Assembly: GCF_047159865.1 (NCBI RefSeq)
Contig: NZ_AP038804.1
Coordinates: 248,001 to 312,000, forward strand
Direction: 5' to 3'
DNA: 64,000 nucleotides
Origin: JAIOSF01 sp047159865
GTDB lineage: Bacteria; Campylobacterota; Campylobacteria; Campylobacterales; Arcobacteraceae
This document shows, piece by piece, positions 52,347 to 62,075 of this stretch. Each line of letters begins with the position of its first letter. Positions within the stretch are counted from its first letter, which is position 1. The notes beneath the pieces were generated by a model that was not told the origin of the DNA, searched no databases, and saw nothing but the letters and a program-made list of their open reading frames with translations. Both the position numbers and the translations under genes were made by a program.

Positions 52347-52500
52347 AGCTAAAATCATATTTCTAAAGTAAAAAATCGCATAAAAAAGCTGTAAATAAGG
52401 CTTTCTTATTGCACTCAATAGAAAAATAATGCTATATTATTGCTATTATTTTTTGTTACGGAATAACACATATTTAGAAGCAACATGATAAAGGGTGATC

Positions 52501-53100
52501 CTATTTTTTTAATTTTAAAAAAATCATAGCTGTCATAATAACATCATTAATTGCATCATGTTTACCAAGTCTGGGTAAATTTAAACGATCCATAATAATA
52601 TCAAAACGAAGATCTATATTTGCACCAGGTGTTTTCTTAATCATTTGATCAAAATATATTTCGGATACTTCATATTGTTTATTTGGCAATTTTATCCCTA
52701 TTTTAGGTTTAATATACTTATTAACCATAGCACAATCAAATTCCAAATAGTATCCAACTAAAGGACGATTTCCTACAAAATCTAAAAACTCATAAATAAC
52801 ATCATCAATATTCAGAGCATTTTCAATATCACACTCTCTTATATGATGTATTTTAATACTTTCAGCAGAAAGAGCTTGTTCTGTTTTTACAAAGCGTTCA
52901 AATTTTCGACTATGCAAAATTTTATTATCTTTGATTAGTATTGCACCTATGGAAATAATTTCATCTTTTTTTGTATTTAAACCTGTTGTTTCACAATCAA
53001 AACAAACATATTCATCACCTTCATACTCATCTAAAAGATAATTAAATCTATCGTCTGTTAACTTTTTTTTATTAAAGTATTGTTTTATTTTTTTAATCAT
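52501..53100 (-). CDS. DnaQ-family 3'-5' exonuclease
   Basis: A 199-residue DEDDh exonuclease. Exo I FDCETTGL gives Asp35 and Glu37; Exo II region includes VGYYLEFDCAMVN; Exo III HDAINDVIMTA. It lacks the C-terminal region of a polymerase epsilon subunit for polymerase binding, so it may be a free exonuclease. It lies 7 bp after a cNMP/CBS/DUF294 gene, a frequent pairing in bacteria. Confidence 0.83.
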   Translation of the reverse strand: MIKKIKQYFNKKKLTDDRFNYLLDEYEGDEYVCFDCETTGLNTKKDEIISIGAILIKDNKILHSRKFERFVKTEQALSAESIKIHHIRECDIENALNIDDVIYEFLDFVGNRPLVGYYLEFDCAMVNKYIKPKIGIKLPNKQYEVSEIYFDQMIKKTPGANIDLRFDIIMDRLNLPRLGKHDAINDVIMTAMIFLKLKK

Positions 53101-53107
53101 AATAAAT

Positions 53108-54943
53108 CTAACTAATCATATTTAATTTGAAATGATAAGTAATAAATTTTTTAAATTTATTTACAATTTTAAAACAATCTTTTAATAAATCTTTTTCTAG
53201 TGTTGATAACTTTGAAGGATTGATATAATTATCTAGATTGAGATGATTGTCAATTTTTTCCAATCTAAATTTTAAGCGTAATGTTAATAAAAAGTTAAAT
53301 GTTTCAACAATTTCATTTTTAAACTCTTCATCTATAACTCCTATGTGATATAACTCTTGTAACCTATCAAAAGTACTTGTTTCATTTAAATATTTTTCAA
53401 TTCCTAAACTCCTTACACCATGAACAATAGGGAAAATACCACCTTTTTTTAAATCTAATTCATCTTTATGTAAATCTTTATCTACAACAAAATCAGTAAA
53501 AAGTCCTAATGGTGTTTCAAAAGAAAGGGTAGCCTTTGCAAAGAAAGGATAAAAAGTATTTGTATTTTGACAAATTTTGAACATATATTCTTTTACATCT
53601 TTTAACAAATGTTTATCTCCTGTCACAGTAATAGCATCATTAAAAATAGCAAGATTCATAAAGCCATCTTCGCTTGGCTTAGTAATCCAATCAAAAATTA
53701 TATCTTTGTATTCTTTTGATGTTCGTACCCAAAAAGGATTTGAAACCATAATATTGCCATCACACAATGGATATCCGAAATCAACAAGATATTTAGTATA
53801 TGTTTTTGTATATTTCATAATACTTTCTTTATCCATTGAAAAATCATCTCTTAAAATTAAGGCATTATCTTGATCGGTCCGAAGTATTTGTTCACTTCTA
53901 CCCTCACTACCCATTATAATTAATGAAGAATTTTCTTGTAATTCTTTGGGTGCTGTTAGATGATAAAGCTTTTCAAATAATTTTTCGTTTAATTGAGAAA
54001 TTAACTTAGAGATATGATTTACTTTAATTCCCTTTTCATATAAAGTACGAATTGTTCGTATAAATTTACTACTTGCTTCTTTTAACTCTTCAATTGACAC
54101 TGCATTTTCTATTAAACTACTTGTAGAGTGTGTATGTGAAGCAAAAAAACTATTTAGTGATACAACATCTAAAGTACCAATAATTCGTTCCTCTTTAAGT
54201 ACTAATAGCCTTTTAATATTTTTCTTAGACATTGTTAATTGAGCATTAAACAAAAAGTCATTTGCATCAATTGAGATCAATCCATAAGTAGCAATTGATG
54301 ATACTACAGTATCAAAGTCAATTCTATTATATATCGCTTTTTTTACAAAATCTGAATCAGTTACTATCCCTATTTCACCATCTGACCGTTTTACTAAAAT
54401 TGATTCTGCTTTGTTGTCTATTAATTTTTTCACTGTATTATGAATAGTTTCAGTTTCATCTACATAAATTGGTTTTTGCAAATATGCATCTTCAACTTTG
54501 GCAATCGAAAAACTCAGAAGCTCTTTACTTTTTTCATCTTGAATACTATTATTCAACTTTTCAGATATAGAGGAAAAAAAATAACTCTCAACCTCTTCAT
54601 TTTGATACATATACTTTAAAAAAATATCTTTTGGTAACATATAACATATTGACTCTTGTACTGTTACATAAGTGTGTTTTATCTCATTTCTAATAAGAAT
54701 TAATGGATTGAAAAATTCATTTTCAGCGTACACTGATATCACTTCATCTTCATTTCTCTCTTGTACCACACCTTTAATTATAAAATATAAATACTCCACC
54801 TCTTTTGAAGGGGATAATATTTCAATATCATTTTTAAAATATACAATATCCAAATGACTACATACTTCTTCTAACTCTTGATTTTTGAGATGATTAAATG
54901 GTTTAATATGACTAACAAAACTTTTTATTTCTAAAAGACTCAT
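53108..54943 (-). CDS. cNMP-binding, CBS and DUF294 nucleotidyltransferase-like protein
   Basis: A 611-residue signalling protein. Domains in order: cyclic-nucleotide-binding-like (about 15-130), CBS pair (about 155-270), DUF294 nucleotidyltransferase-like domain with GSEGRSEQILRTDQDNALI (about 345-365) and a C-terminal DUF294 helical domain to the end. Architecture matches putative GlnD-like signal-transduction proteins found near acetate permease (actP) genes. Its trigger and target are unknown; the neighbouring actP operon upstream supports a link with acetate use. Confidence 0.83.
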   Translation of the reverse strand: MSLLEIKSFVSHIKPFNHLKNQELEEVCSHLDIVYFKNDIEILSPSKEVEYLYFIIKGVVQERNEDEVISVYAENEFFNPLILIRNEIKHTYVTVQESICYMLPKDIFLKYMYQNEEVESYFFSSISEKLNNSIQDEKSKELLSFSIAKVEDAYLQKPIYVDETETIHNTVKKLIDNKAESILVKRSDGEIGIVTDSDFVKKAIYNRIDFDTVVSSIATYGLISIDANDFLFNAQLTMSKKNIKRLLVLKEERIIGTLDVVSLNSFFASHTHSTSSLIENAVSIEELKEASSKFIRTIRTLYEKGIKVNHISKLISQLNEKLFEKLYHLTAPKELQENSSLIIMGSEGRSEQILRTDQDNALILRDDFSMDKESIMKYTKTYTKYLVDFGYPLCDGNIMVSNPFWVRTSKEYKDIIFDWITKPSEDGFMNLAIFNDAITVTGDKHLLKDVKEYMFKICQNTNTFYPFFAKATLSFETPLGLFTDFVVDKDLHKDELDLKKGGIFPIVHGVRSLGIEKYLNETSTFDRLQELYHIGVIDEEFKNEIVETFNFLLTLRLKFRLEKIDNHLNLDNYINPSKLSTLEKDLLKDCFKIVNKFKKFITYHFKLNMIS

Positions 54944-54966
54944 AATTTTATTCCTTGAACAAATAT

Positions 54967-54995
54967 AAAAAAAGCCCCTACTACAGGGGCTTTTT
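54967..54995 (-). terminator. actP terminator
   Basis: GCCCCT (54974-54979) pairs with AGGGGC (54985-54990) over a five-base loop, flanked by A and T runs. It follows actP and precedes the DUF294 gene. It is the clearest GC-stem terminator of the window. Confidence 0.9.
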
Positions 54996-55027
54996 ATTAG
55001 ATTGTAAACCTTTTCAGGTTATCTATC

Positions 55028-56686
55028 TTAGTGACTAACTGCACCATCAGCTCCGAAACCAGTTTCAGATCTAACTTTTTGTGCTTCAAACGCTTCAATT
55101 TCACTTTTCGCTCTTTGTGAGTTATCAGTAATAGAGAAGAACCAAATACCAATAAATGCAACTGTTACCGAGAATAACGCTGGGTAAGCATAAGGGAAAA
55201 TTGGTTCTGCATTATGTAATACACCAACCCATACAACAGGACCAAGAATAACTAATAGTACAGCTGTAATAAGACCCATAAATCCACCTATAAATGCACC
55301 TCTTGTTGTCAATTTAGACCAGTAAATTGATAAGAAAAGAATTGGGAAGTTAGCAGATGCAGCAATAGCAAATGCAAGACCAACCATAAATGCAATATTT
55401 TGTTTTTCAAAAAGAATACCAAGAATAACACCTACAACACCAATAACAATAACTGATATTTTAGAAACTTTCATCTCTTTTTTCTCATCAGCTTTACCAT
55501 CACAAATAACTTGACCATAAATATCATGAGATATTACAGAAGCACCAGCAAGTGTAAGTCCAGAAACAACAGCTAAAATAGTAGCAAATGCAACTGCTGA
55601 AATAAATCCTAAGAATATATCACCACCAACAACTTTAGATAAGTGAATAGCAGCCATATTTCCACCACCAAACAACTTTCCGTCTACAAAAAATTCTGGA
55701 GCATGTTCTGGAGTTAAATAAACAACAGCACCTAAACCAATTACAGCAATAACTAAATAGAAGTAACCAATAAACCCTGTTGCATATACAACTGATTTTC
55801 TAGCTTCTTTAGCATTACCAACAGTAAAGAATCTCATAAGTACATGTGGAAGACCAGCTGTACCAAGCATTAACGCTAAACCTAAAGATACAGCAGAAAC
55901 AGGATCTTTAATTTTACCTTTATCTGATGGAGCCATAATATCTTGTCCCCAAGCATGAGTATCAACAGCTTTTTGAGCTAACGCTTCAAAAGAGAAACCA
56001 AAGTTTTGTAAAATCATAAATGCCATAAATGTAACACCAGATAATAATAAAACAGCTTTAATAATTTGTACCCATGTAGTAGCAAGCATACCACCAAATG
56101 TTACATAAATAATCATCATAACACCTACAAGTACAACAGCCCATTCATAAGGAAGACCAAATAATACTTGAATAAGTTTACCAGATCCAACCATTTGTGC
56201 AATTAAATATAAAGCAACAACTGAAATAGAACCAAATGCAGCAAGATTACGAATCTCTTTTTGAGCAAGTCTATAAGCAGCAATATCTGCAAATGTAAAT
56301 TTACCTAAGTTTCTTAATTTTTCAGCCATTAAGAATAAAATTACTGGCCAACCAACTAAAAATCCAACAGCATATACAAGACCATCATACCCTTGTAAAT
56401 AAACAAGACCTGAAAGACCAAGGAAAGATGCAGCAGACATATAATCTCCAGCAATCGCCATACCATTTTGGAATCCTGTAATTCCACCACCTGCTGTATA
56501 AAAATCACTTGCAGATTTTGTTTTTGAAGCAGCCCAATAAGTAACACCTAATGTTGCACCAACAAAAATGAAGAACATAACAATAGCTGGAATATTTAAC
56601 TCTTTTGCCTTTGCTTCTAATCCTAAACTTTCACCTGCTGCAAATAAAGCAACTGATGTTAAAGCTAATAACGCTAATAATCTCAT
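55028..56686 (-). CDS. actP: Cation/acetate symporter, ActP type
   Basis: A 552-residue sodium/solute symporter family member with a signal-like N-terminus and about 13 membrane helices. Features: TYWAASKTKSASDFYTAGGGI, GLSGLVYLQGYDGLVYA, GTAGLPHVLMRFFTV and the C-terminal hydrophilic tail. It overlaps the DUF485 gene by 4 bp, as in yjcH-actP. Substrate is probably acetate or another short monocarboxylate. Confidence 0.87.
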   Translation of the reverse strand: MRLLALLALTSVALFAAGESLGLEAKAKELNIPAIVMFFIFVGATLGVTYWAASKTKSASDFYTAGGGITGFQNGMAIAGDYMSAASFLGLSGLVYLQGYDGLVYAVGFLVGWPVILFLMAEKLRNLGKFTFADIAAYRLAQKEIRNLAAFGSISVVALYLIAQMVGSGKLIQVLFGLPYEWAVVLVGVMMIIYVTFGGMLATTWVQIIKAVLLLSGVTFMAFMILQNFGFSFEALAQKAVDTHAWGQDIMAPSDKGKIKDPVSAVSLGLALMLGTAGLPHVLMRFFTVGNAKEARKSVVYATGFIGYFYLVIAVIGLGAVVYLTPEHAPEFFVDGKLFGGGNMAAIHLSKVVGGDIFLGFISAVAFATILAVVSGLTLAGASVISHDIYGQVICDGKADEKKEMKVSKISVIVIGVVGVILGILFEKQNIAFMVGLAFAIAASANFPILFLSIYWSKLTTRGAFIGGFMGLITAVLLVILGPVVWVGVLHNAEPIFPYAYPALFSVTVAFIGIWFFSITDNSQRAKSEIEAFEAQKVRSETGFGADGAVSH

Positions 56687-57000
56687 AGATCATCCTTTAC
56701 ATCTTCTTTAATTGCATTTGTTAAGTCTTCAAACTCACCATTTGCTCTTTTTACATATATAAGTGTAGTAATGAAACTAACTATAATAATAGCCGCAGCA
56801 ACAGGGAAAGCCCAAGTCATAACACTCGCCTCATCTAATTTAACTCCAAGTAACTCTTTATTAAAAGCGATTACTAATATATAACTATAAAATATAGCTA
56901 ATACAAACAAAGCTAATTTTACTGCAAAGCCACTTCTTTTTGAAACAAGTTCAATATAATTCGGGTTTGCTTGAATTTTTTTCACTAATGTTTTATCCAC
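56683..57000 (-). CDS. DUF485 membrane protein
   Basis: A 105-residue inner-membrane protein with two helices (about 27-47 and 64-86) and the YjcH pattern NPNYIELVSKRSGFAVKL. DUF485 proteins are always next to actP-type symporters and are presumed accessory. Its end overlaps actP by 4 bp. Confidence 0.85.
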   Translation of the reverse strand: MDKTLVKKIQANPNYIELVSKRSGFAVKLALFVLAIFYSYILVIAFNKELLGVKLDEASVMTWAFPVAAAIIIVSFITTLIYVKRANGEFEDLTNAIKEDVKDDL

Positions 57001-57311
57001 AATTTCTCCTTTTTTTTATTCATTCAAATTGTAAGAGTTATAAATAGCATTTATGTAGCATTGTATCATTAGGAAACAGAGCTTGATAAATTAATTATCA
57101 TTTGTTACGAAAATGCACATAAAACAATTTATTTCTTTTTTACAAACTTTATAAAAACTTAAAAACATCCAGAATAAGCCTATTTATAGGTGTTTAGCGT
57201 AATTAAGATAAATTATGTCATATTTGAAATTTAAAGTTGTAACATATGTAACTTTATGTAACTTTTGATAGTTTTAGATAATAAAAATGGAAAAATGAGT
57301 GTTTTAAAAGT
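57001..57311. promoter_or_regulatory. 311 bp intergenic region upstream of DUF485-actP
   Basis: No gene is seen. It holds three TGTAAC direct repeats (57238-57262), a small CCTATTTATAGG inverted repeat (57179-57190), and AT-rich sequence. The ribosome site of the DUF485 gene (GGAG on the minus strand) is near 57004-57008. Promoter and regulator sites for the symporter operon are expected here. ispE, also on the minus strand, ends at its far edge. Confidence 0.45.
57238..57262. repeat. Three TGTAAC direct repeats
   Basis: TGTAAC occurs at 57238-57243, 57247-57252 and 57257-57262, spaced nine and ten bases apart, about one helical turn. This arrangement fits an OmpR-type regulator operator. 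Confidence 0.5.
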
Positions 57312-58088
57312 TTATAGTTTATTAATAAAATAGAAAAAACTACTTCCTGAACCACTAAAGTAGCTATTTTGGGGAAGATCATAGAAAGAGGGAACTAATT
57401 TATTATAAATATCTAAAGCAGGTAAATATAAATCATTTGCTTCGCTTATATCTAAAGTATTAAAGATATCAATACTTTTTTGACTAAATAAATTAGAAAT
57501 TTTTTCTTGTGTGTTTTCTAAATAATACTTTTCACGATATTTTTTAAAAATTGATGATGTATCACATTGTACCTTTGGTGTAAATACTCTAATCTCTAAA
57601 GACTCTTCTTCAAATTTTTTAACAATTTCACCGATACCTGTCACATTGGCACTATCATACTCATAAATAAAAAAGGGAACATCCGCACCTATCTCTAAAG
57701 CAATTTTAGAAAGTTGATCTTTACTTAATCCTAAATTACAAACCTCATTTACCATAATCATAAAAGTCGCACAATTAGAACTTCCACCACCAAGTCCCGC
57801 AAATTCTGGAATTTTTTTGTCGACTACAACTTTATAAGATGCAAAAAAATCTTCTACCTTAGGGAACAAATTTTTTAGTTTGATATATGCTTTATATATT
57901 GTATTTTGTTCTGTTTTACAACCAAAATCACCTTCTAATTCAAAACCTCTGCCATCATATTTTTCAAAAATCACTGTATCGTAAAGATTTTTTACCCGTA
58001 CAAAACGAGATGCAATCTCATGATAATGACCTCTTTTACCAGTTATCTTTAAAAATATATTTACTTTTGCATAGGATTTTTTAGTCAT
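57312..58088 (-). CDS. ispE: 4-diphosphocytidyl-2-C-methyl-D-erythritol kinase
   Basis: GHMP kinase of 258 residues that phosphorylates CDP-methylerythritol in the non-mevalonate isoprenoid pathway. Motifs: N-terminal YAKVNIFLKITGKR, ATP-binding IPEFAGLGGGSSNCATFM, and C-terminal FSGSGSSFFYF. The start overlaps truB by 8 bp, an arrangement shared in this phylum. Confidence 0.9.
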   Translation of the reverse strand: MTKKSYAKVNIFLKITGKRGHYHEIASRFVRVKNLYDTVIFEKYDGRGFELEGDFGCKTEQNTIYKAYIKLKNLFPKVEDFFASYKVVVDKKIPEFAGLGGGSSNCATFMIMVNEVCNLGLSKDQLSKIALEIGADVPFFIYEYDSANVTGIGEIVKKFEEESLEIRVFTPKVQCDTSSIFKKYREKYYLENTQEKISNLFSQKSIDIFNTLDISEANDLYLPALDIYNKLVPSFYDLPQNSYFSGSGSSFFYFINKL

Positions 58089-58905
58089 TTAAAAGAACTT
58101 TATTTAAAATATATTTTGGCTCATTATCTTTTATTTCGATAACAGAAAAGAAGGTATCAAAAACAATTAAATATTCACCATCAGTTTTATTCTCAAAATA
58201 TTCTATATTCAATTTTTTTCCCATATCAAACCATTCTTTTGTACCTGTATAAGTATTTTCTTCAAGATCTAAATATTTTAAAGGGTTGAGTGACTTTTCA
58301 TTGTCATAAAAAAACTCACCCTCATGTAATCGTTCCAAATAAGAAAGTGTACCGACACTTTTGAGTCTTTCTAATAATATTTGAGCCATACTTCTTATAT
58401 AACTTCCTTCACTTACTGTTAACTCGAAAGTTAGAAAAGGATGAGAGTAATTTATAAACTTTGCACTTGAGACTTCTGATATGATTTTTTTCATTTCAAA
58501 ATCAATCCCTTCTCTAGCAAGATTATAAGCTCTTTGACCATTAATTTTTTTAGCACTATACTTAGGTGGTAAATATTCTAATGTTCCCAGTAAGCTTGTT
58601 AATTGTTCTTTTATAAAAGTTTCTTCTAATACAGGAGATTTTTCTATACTATAAACATTTTCAATATCTAAAGATTCACTTCGAGCTCCTAAAAAAATTG
58701 TAGCTTTATAAGATTTTGGAGTCTTTTTCAAAAAACGAAAAAGTTTAGAGTATTGACCAAAAGCTACAATTAAACTACCACAAGCAAAGGGATCAAGTGT
58801 TCCACTAAAACCTGCTTTTTTATTTTTGTATTTTCTCTTGATTCTATTTAAATAAAAATTACTACTTATAAAAACTGGTTTTTTAACTACAAATAACCTA
58901 TTCAA
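58081..58905 (-). CDS. truB: tRNA pseudouridine-55 synthase
   Basis: A 274-residue synthase. Catalytic Asp38 lies in GFSGTLDPFACGSL; other family segments are KSYKATIFLGARSESLD, PPKYSAKKINGQRAYNLAREG and SEGSYIRSMAQILLERL. Length is standard. It lies 9 bp after the helicase gene. Confidence 0.92.
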   Translation of the reverse strand: MNRLFVVKKPVFISSNFYLNRIKRKYKNKKAGFSGTLDPFACGSLIVAFGQYSKLFRFLKKTPKSYKATIFLGARSESLDIENVYSIEKSPVLEETFIKEQLTSLLGTLEYLPPKYSAKKINGQRAYNLAREGIDFEMKKIISEVSSAKFINYSHPFLTFELTVSEGSYIRSMAQILLERLKSVGTLSYLERLHEGEFFYDNEKSLNPLKYLDLEENTYTGTKEWFDMGKKLNIEYFENKTDGEYLIVFDTFFSVIEIKDNEPKYILNKVLLND

Positions 58906-58914
58906 TTTTATCCC

Positions 58915-60951
58915 TTATATTTTTTCAACAAAAGAAGATAAAATATCTCTTTTCATCCCACCAAAATTGATGTTCAATTTTAAATCTTTACCTGCTTTTT
59001 GAACACTCAAAATTCGTCCCATACCAAAGATTTTATGTTTCACTAAATCATCTTTTTTAAATGCAGAGTTTTTCTCAATTGTTAAACTTCCTTTAATCAA
59101 ATCAGATTCTGTTAAAAAACGACTTTTTACTAATTGTGTTCTTCGACCTTTATAAAATCTACTATGAACAAAACTCATAGTCAATTCATCACAAGCTCGT
59201 GTGATAGCTACATATCCTAATCGTCTTTCCTCTTCTATATTACTGCCATCTCCAACTAATGGGAAAAAGCCCTCTTCCATCCCTACAATAAAAAGATGTT
59301 TGAATTCTAATCCCTTACTTGCATGGATACTCATCAAAGAGATATACTCATCACTTATAGCATCTGCTGCACTTTCTAAAGATATTTCATTTAAGAAGTC
59401 TTCCAAATTTAAATCAATATTCTTAATAAAAAAATCCCGTAAATATCCATAAAATTCATCAATATTTGCTAATCTATCTTCTGCATCTATAACTTTAGCA
59501 TAGGTAGATTTGAAATCAAATGTATCTTCAAAAAGATCAATAAATCTCATTTTTGTATCTTCTAGCACATCTTGTAAGTCTTCTACTGATGCCATAAATA
59601 CTTTTAAAGTACGAGAATTTTTTTTACCAACCAATACAGTTAGTTCATCTGGTGTATACTCTTTTATAATACTAAACATAGATTTTGATTTTTTATGAGA
59701 TTCGAGTTCTAACTTATCAATAGTCATCTTCCCAATACCTCTTTTTGGTTTATTGATAATTCTTTTTATAGAAAAGTTGTCATTGGCATTTGTAATGACC
59801 CTAAAATAAGCAATCAAATCTTTAATTTCAGCTCGTTCATAAAATTTTAGTCCACCAACAAGTTTATAATGAATATTTGCACGATTTAGACCCTCTTCTA
59901 AAGCACGACTTAAGGCATTAACTCGATATAAAATAGCTATATCTTTTGCTGATTCACCATTAGATATAAGTTTTTTAATATCTTCTGTTATCTTTCTTGT
60001 TTCTTCATTTTCATCTTGCGATTCATATACCCGTATAGAGTTTCCCTCACCACGAGTTCCAACAAGCTTTTTCCCCAATCTATCACGATTATGTTCAATT
60101 AATGCATTGGCATGAAAAAGTATCTTATTTGTAGATCTATAGTTCTCTTCCAGCTTAATAATAAGTGTATTTTCAAATGTCTCACCAAAAGTAAGAATAT
60201 TTTTTATTGTAGCACCTCTCCAACCGTAAATAGACTGATCATCATCTCCTACAACACATAAATTGTTATGTTGATCACAAAGTTTTTTTAATAGCATATA
60301 TTGTAATTCATTAGTATCTTGATACTCATCAACCATAATATACCTGTATTTTTCGCTTGTTTCTTTCGCTAATTCTTTATTTGTAGACAAAATTTTATAT
60401 GTTAACAAAATTAAATCATCAAAATCCACCAAATTGTTTTGTTCCAAATAGTTCTCATATTTTTCATATACATCTGCAATTTGCATATAAAGTTTATCTT
60501 GTGCAGATGCTTTTGCTTCAGCAATAGAAACTACTGAATTTTTAAATTTTGAAATCTCTGATGATAATACTGCTGTTGTAGTCTCTTTATCAATTGACTT
60601 TAAAATACGCTTTTTATCATCGCTATCAATAATAACAAAATTGTTTTTTCGACCTAATTGAGAGATATGAAACTTTAAAAAAAGTAATCCAAACTTATGA
60701 AAAGTACAAAGTAATGGTGGATAGGTATTTTTATCTATCATTGAAAAAGCTCTTTCTCTCATTTCAGTTGCAGCTTTATTTGTAAAAGTAAGCGTCAAAA
60801 TTGAAGATGGATCTATACCAATGGAGATAAGATAAGCAAGTCTCGTTGTGATTGTTTTTGTTTTCCCACTTCCTGCTCCCGCAAGTATAAGCATAGGACC
60901 ATCGATGTGCTGTGCAGCTTTTTGTTGTGATTCGTTTAAAGTAGATAACAT
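58915..60951 (-). CDS. UvrD/PcrA-type DNA helicase
   Basis: A superfamily 1A 3'-5' helicase of 678 residues. Walker A LAGAGSGKTKTIT, Ia LTFTNKAATEMRERA, II VDEYQDTNELQ, III GDDDQSIYGWRGA, IV LEENYRST, V LMSIHASKGLEFKH, VI VAITRACDELTMSF. The C-terminal tail KKDDLVKHKIFGMGRILSVQ resembles the UvrD/PcrA RNA-polymerase-binding Tudor-like domain. So this is the better candidate for the cell's UvrD/PcrA, compared with the helicase at 38444. Confidence 0.9.
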   Translation of the reverse strand: MLSTLNESQQKAAQHIDGPMLILAGAGSGKTKTITTRLAYLISIGIDPSSILTLTFTNKAATEMRERAFSMIDKNTYPPLLCTFHKFGLLFLKFHISQLGRKNNFVIIDSDDKKRILKSIDKETTTAVLSSEISKFKNSVVSIAEAKASAQDKLYMQIADVYEKYENYLEQNNLVDFDDLILLTYKILSTNKELAKETSEKYRYIMVDEYQDTNELQYMLLKKLCDQHNNLCVVGDDDQSIYGWRGATIKNILTFGETFENTLIIKLEENYRSTNKILFHANALIEHNRDRLGKKLVGTRGEGNSIRVYESQDENEETRKITEDIKKLISNGESAKDIAILYRVNALSRALEEGLNRANIHYKLVGGLKFYERAEIKDLIAYFRVITNANDNFSIKRIINKPKRGIGKMTIDKLELESHKKSKSMFSIIKEYTPDELTVLVGKKNSRTLKVFMASVEDLQDVLEDTKMRFIDLFEDTFDFKSTYAKVIDAEDRLANIDEFYGYLRDFFIKNIDLNLEDFLNEISLESAADAISDEYISLMSIHASKGLEFKHLFIVGMEEGFFPLVGDGSNIEEERRLGYVAITRACDELTMSFVHSRFYKGRRTQLVKSRFLTESDLIKGSLTIEKNSAFKKDDLVKHKIFGMGRILSVQKAGKDLKLNINFGGMKRDILSSFVEKI

Positions 60952-61113
60952 AATACTTCTTTCATCTAATATATTTTATTATACCATTTAATTAATAAAG
61001 GAACAATATAAAGAATTTTTGGCTAATTTATTCATTACTTTTTCTAATAACTAATCATTATTTATATTAATATATGTTATTATTCTTATTATAAAAACTT
61101 AAAGAGGTAAATT

Positions 61114-62013
61114 ATGTTATCAGATTTTACAAAACTAAATACATTTCTAACTGTTGTCAAAGAAAAATCTTTTTCTAAAGCATCAGCAAAACTAGGAATT
61201 TCACAACCAGCCGTTACTCAGCAAATGCGATTTTTAGAAACATATCTTGATGCGACAATTGTTGATAGAAAAAAAAATGGAATTAGTTTAACAAAAGAGG
61301 GAGAAAAGTTATTTACAATTGCTCAGAAAATTGAAAAAGTAGTTTTAAATGGAGAAAAAGAATTATTAAAAATTATTAACAAGGATATTACTTTTGTTTT
61401 TGGAGCTTCTCATGCTATAGGAAATTATATTTTACCTACATTTCTTAATGATATAAAAGCAAAAATAAATAATGATGTGAGTGTAACTTTAGATTCAAGT
61501 GATAAATCAATAGAAGCTTTACAAGACAAAAAAATAGATATGGCACTTATTGAGTCACCTGTATTTGAAGATGGCATTATATATAGAGAATGGCTCGAAG
61601 ATGAAATCGTAATTTTTTCAAATCAAAAACTTCCAAAAAGAGTAAAAAATGAAGATTTACAATCTTATAAATGGGTTTGCAGAAATCCTAATAGTCATAC
61701 AAGAAGACTCTTTAAAGATGCACTTGAACAATCAAATATGCAAGACTGTGAAACATTTAATATGGTGAGTGAAGCTTCATCACCTACAGCAATTATGCAA
61801 ACAATTTTACATAGTTCAAAAGATGATGTTCCTACTGTTTCTATTGTATCTACTCATGCTATTAAAGAATATGTTAAACACGGAATTTTATTTGAGTCAA
61901 GACTCCCTGAAATTAAAATGCATAGAAAACTTTATATCGCTTATCTAAAAGAGAGAAAACATGATGCATTTATCGATACTGTTATTAACTATTTAATGAC
62001 TATTAAAAAATAA
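61114..62013 (+). CDS. LysR-type transcriptional regulator
   Basis: A 299-residue regulator. Winged helix FTKLNTFLTVVKEKSFSKASAKLGISQPAVTQQMRFLE (about 5-42), then the substrate-binding domain from about residue 90. It has CysB/CbbR-like layout. Target unknown; upstream divergent is the helicase gene (162 bp gap). A hairpin with the convergent rny follows. Confidence 0.87.
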   Translation: MLSDFTKLNTFLTVVKEKSFSKASAKLGISQPAVTQQMRFLETYLDATIVDRKKNGISLTKEGEKLFTIAQKIEKVVLNGEKELLKIINKDITFVFGASHAIGNYILPTFLNDIKAKINNDVSVTLDSSDKSIEALQDKKIDMALIESPVFEDGIIYREWLEDEIVIFSNQKLPKRVKNEDLQSYKWVCRNPNSHTRRLFKDALEQSNMQDCETFNMVSEASSPTAIMQTILHSSKDDVPTVSIVSTHAIKEYVKHGILFESRLPEIKMHRKLYIAYLKERKHDAFIDTVINYLMTIKK

Positions 62014-62032
62014 TTTTACTCTTTAAAATATG

Positions 62033-62062
62033 AAAAAGGAAAAGAATAAAACTTTCCTTTTT
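62033..62062. terminator. Bidirectional hairpin between LysR gene and rny
   Basis: AAAAAGGAAA (62033-62042) pairs with TTTCCTTTTT (62053-62062) around a ten-base loop. Convergent genes on both sides make it usable on both strands. Confidence 0.7.
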
Positions 62063-62075
62063 TATTTCAGCATTT

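Noticed and set aside
52252..52500. tRNA or small RNA gene in the frd upstream gap
   Set aside because: No cloverleaf, T-loop or terminator pattern was seen; the region is AT-rich promoter-like sequence.
38444..60951. Two UvrD-like helicase genes as a recent duplication
   Set aside because: Motif flanks and C-terminal domains differ strongly, and only the second carries the PcrA-type tail, so they are old paralogues.
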